Shown: one piece after another, positions 62,426-64,000 of the stretch
Layout of the letters: the number at the start of each line of letters is the position of its first letter
Position numbering within the stretch: the first letter of the stretch is position 1
Assembly (NCBI GenBank): GCA_005792355.1
Contig: SXSC01000025.1
Coordinates: 49,378 to 113,377 of the forward strand
DNA from: Opitutaceae bacterium
GTDB lineage: Bacteria > Verrucomicrobiota > Verrucomicrobiia > Opitutales > Opitutaceae
Direction of reading: 5' to 3'
Length of the DNA stretch: 64,000 nucleotides
The notes under the pieces: generated by a model
Database searches by the model: none
What the model saw: the letters and a program-made list of their open reading frames with translations, nothing else
What the model was told of the DNA's origin: nothing
Position numbers and translations under genes: made by a program

Positions 62426-63730
62426 TTATCCGATGATCTCGTCGATCAATCTTGGCGCGACCCCGGGGGTGTCACCCACGACGATCGCTCGCTCGAGCAT
62501 CGCCGTGGCCTCCGCCAGCGCCTGTTCGTCGTTCGCATGAATCGTGCAGAGCGGCGCGCCAGCCACGACGCGTTCGCCGATCTTTGCCAATGCTCCAACG
62601 CCAACGGTGGGGTCGATCTTGTCGTCCGCCTTCGCACGACCCGCCCCGAGTCGCAGCGCGGCCAGCGCCACGCCCATCGCGTCGACATCCTGCACGAAAC
62701 CCTCGCGTGGCGCCGGGACGGCCACCTGCAGTCTTGCTTGCGGCAAGCTGGCGGGATCGTCGACCACTCTGACGTCGCCGCCCTGCGCGGCGATCATCTC
62801 GCGAAACTTTCGGAGCGCCGCACCGCTGGCCAGCGCCGATCTCAGCAGTTTTTTCGCCGCTTCTGACGAGGCCGCGGTTTTCGTGAGCAGCAGCATTTGT
62901 TCCCCGAGGGCGAAAGTGACTTCCATGGTGTCGGCCGGACCTCGGCCGCGGAGGCAATCGATCGACTCGGCGACTTCCAGCGCGTTGCCGACGGCGCGGC
63001 CCAGCGGTTCGTGCATCGCCGTCAGCACCGCCCGCATCGGCGTGCCCATGGCCGTCGCCACTCGTACGAGTGTTTCCGCGAGCTCACGCGCCTTGGCCTT
63101 GTCCTGCATGAACGCGCCCCGGCCAAATTTCACGTCAAGGACCAGCACGTCGGTGCCCTCGGCGAGTTTCTTCGAGAGAATGCTGGAACAGATCAGCGGG
63201 ACGCAGGCCACCGTCGCGGTCACATCGCGAAGCGCATAGAGTTTCTTGTCCGCCGGCGCGAGTTCCGCGGTCTGCCCGATCAGAGCGAGGCCGATTCTCT
63301 CTAATTGCGCCCGATACTCGGGAAGCGAGAGGCCGACGCGAAACCCGGGAATCGCCTCCAGCTTGTCGAGCGTCCCGCCGCTGTGTCCCAACCCGCGTCC
63401 GCTGATCATCGGCACCGCCACGCCACAGGCGGCCACCATTGCCGCCAGATGCAGCGACACCTTGTCGCCTACCCCCCCGGTCGAGTGTTTGTCGGCTTTG
63501 GGCAGCTTCACGCTGCGAAGATCAGCGACAACTCCGGAGCGCATCATCGCCTCGGTGAGGTACACGGTTTCCTCCGGCGTCATGCCCCGCAGAAAAATCG
63601 CCATGAGCATCGCGCTGAGCTGGTAGTCGGCCCAGGTGCCATCGGTCGCGCCGCGCACAAAAGCCGCAATCTCTGCGCGGGTGAGCGGGTGGCCGTCGCG
63701 TTTCTGGGCGATGACGTACTGGGGAAACAT
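62426..63730 (-). CDS. deoA: Thymidine / pyrimidine-nucleoside phosphorylase
   Basis: 434 residues from ATG 63730. Phosphate-binding KHSTGGVGDK (81-90), MISGRGLGHSGGTLDKLEAI, catalytic-region DVTATVACVPLICSSILSKK, VLDVKFGRGAF and a C-terminal PYNP-type domain (LQVAVPAPREGFVQDVDAMG, VGALAKIGERV). It splits thymidine, and possibly uridine, with phosphate for salvage. The choice between DeoA and the Pdp type cannot be settled by eye. A longer frame from 63841 adds 37 residues without family similarity. Confidence 0.93.
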   Translation of the reverse strand: MFPQYVIAQKRDGHPLTRAEIAAFVRGATDGTWADYQLSAMLMAIFLRGMTPEETVYLTEAMMRSGVVADLRSVKLPKADKHSTGGVGDKVSLHLAAMVAACGVAVPMISGRGLGHSGGTLDKLEAIPGFRVGLSLPEYRAQLERIGLALIGQTAELAPADKKLYALRDVTATVACVPLICSSILSKKLAEGTDVLVLDVKFGRGAFMQDKAKARELAETLVRVATAMGTPMRAVLTAMHEPLGRAVGNALEVAESIDCLRGRGPADTMEVTFALGEQMLLLTKTAASSEAAKKLLRSALASGAALRKFREMIAAQGGDVRVVDDPASLPQARLQVAVPAPREGFVQDVDAMGVALAALRLGAGRAKADDKIDPTVGVGALAKIGERVVAGAPLCTIHANDEQALAEATAMLERAIVVGDTPGVAPRLIDEIIG

Positions 63731-63841
63731 GGTTTCCACCAAGGCACGGGCCACCGTCGGATGCAACGCACCGTTTCTCGCGTCGCGGTAGGATGGATCG
63801 TGATACGTCGGATTCCGTCCCCTCGTGGCCGCCAGGCACAC

Positions 63842-64000
63842 CCGACGAACATGTAACGTATTACGCTTGGTCAGCAGAATTCATGGGCGCATTCCGGTTC
63901 GGGCAAATGGCCAAGGTTATGATATAGGGCCACCTCCATTGCCCTATAGGTTCGGAAACCATATGAGCGTCTGGTCACCACTCGGACTTTATTGTTCAAG
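63842..64000. other. Right window edge, no complete gene
   Basis: Includes a small hairpin ATAGGGCCACCTCCATTGCCC TAT-like pair near 63926-63950 (TAGGGC / GCCCTA). An ATG at 63963 opens a frame (MSVWSPLGLYCS) that runs off the window; whether it is a gene cannot be judged. Confidence 0.3.

Overview
The window is GC-rich bacterial chromosome. It carries no rRNA, tRNA, phage or CRISPR array that I can see. The best guess is a member of the Verrucomicrobiota close to Opitutaceae. Reasons: large secreted proteins carrying the RAVGPTL C-terminal domain, Tat-exported Gfo/Idh/MocA dehydrogenases, planctomycete-type cytochrome c domains, TonB receptors, a bacterial deoxyhypusine-synthase homologue, few obvious Shine-Dalgarno sites, and many intergenic imperfect palindromes of the 'CACGGAT' and 'GGCAGAGGAAT' kinds. 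This assignment is inferred, not proven.

Layout. 1-7.5 kb: a coupled run of three TPR signalling genes. The first is cut by the window edge; the next two are TIR-TM-TPR-TolB-TPR proteins. 7.7-9.3 kb: a PQQ-propeller protein. 9.3-11.3 kb: a TacT/TacA-type toxin-antitoxin pair, a decapitated TIR gene and repeats. 11.3-21 kb: mostly housekeeping (S9 peptidase, RapA, lone GspF-like protein, HPr, KdsB, a GT-C-like membrane protein). 21-23 kb: a wrecked TonB receptor and repeat-filled DNA. 23-26 kb: carA and a lysine 2,3-aminomutase. 26.9-31.9 kb: a divergent pair of secreted proteins (CotH-type and PhoD-type) sharing one C-terminal domain. 31.9-34.3 kb: a TPP riboswitch in front of a TonB receptor. 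34.4 kb: a pRiA4b ORF-3-like gene. 35.0-42.6 kb: a conflict-system-like gene set (SLOG-4TM, SIR2-TIR, nSTAND-WD40). 43.3-49.4 kb: secreted proteins, including an ankyrin/cytochrome/cyclase-fold fusion. 49.6-51.7 kb: a third TIR-TolB-TPR gene. 51.8-57.8 kb: exported hydrolase, carbohydrate-binding and oxidoreductase genes. 58-64 kb: deoxyhypusine-synthase-like protein, EamA transporter, ABC-F ATPase and a pyrimidine/thymidine phosphorylase.

Two themes stand out. First, NAD-linked and nucleotide-linked signalling: four intact TIR proteins and one TIR fragment, one TIR fused to SIR2, and one SLOG membrane protein. The SLOG / SIR2-TIR / STAND set at 34989-42583 is the best candidate for an undescribed defence or cell-fate system. 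Second, repeats: at least ten families of short imperfect palindromes fill the gaps, and similar palindromes also sit in frame inside protein linkers.
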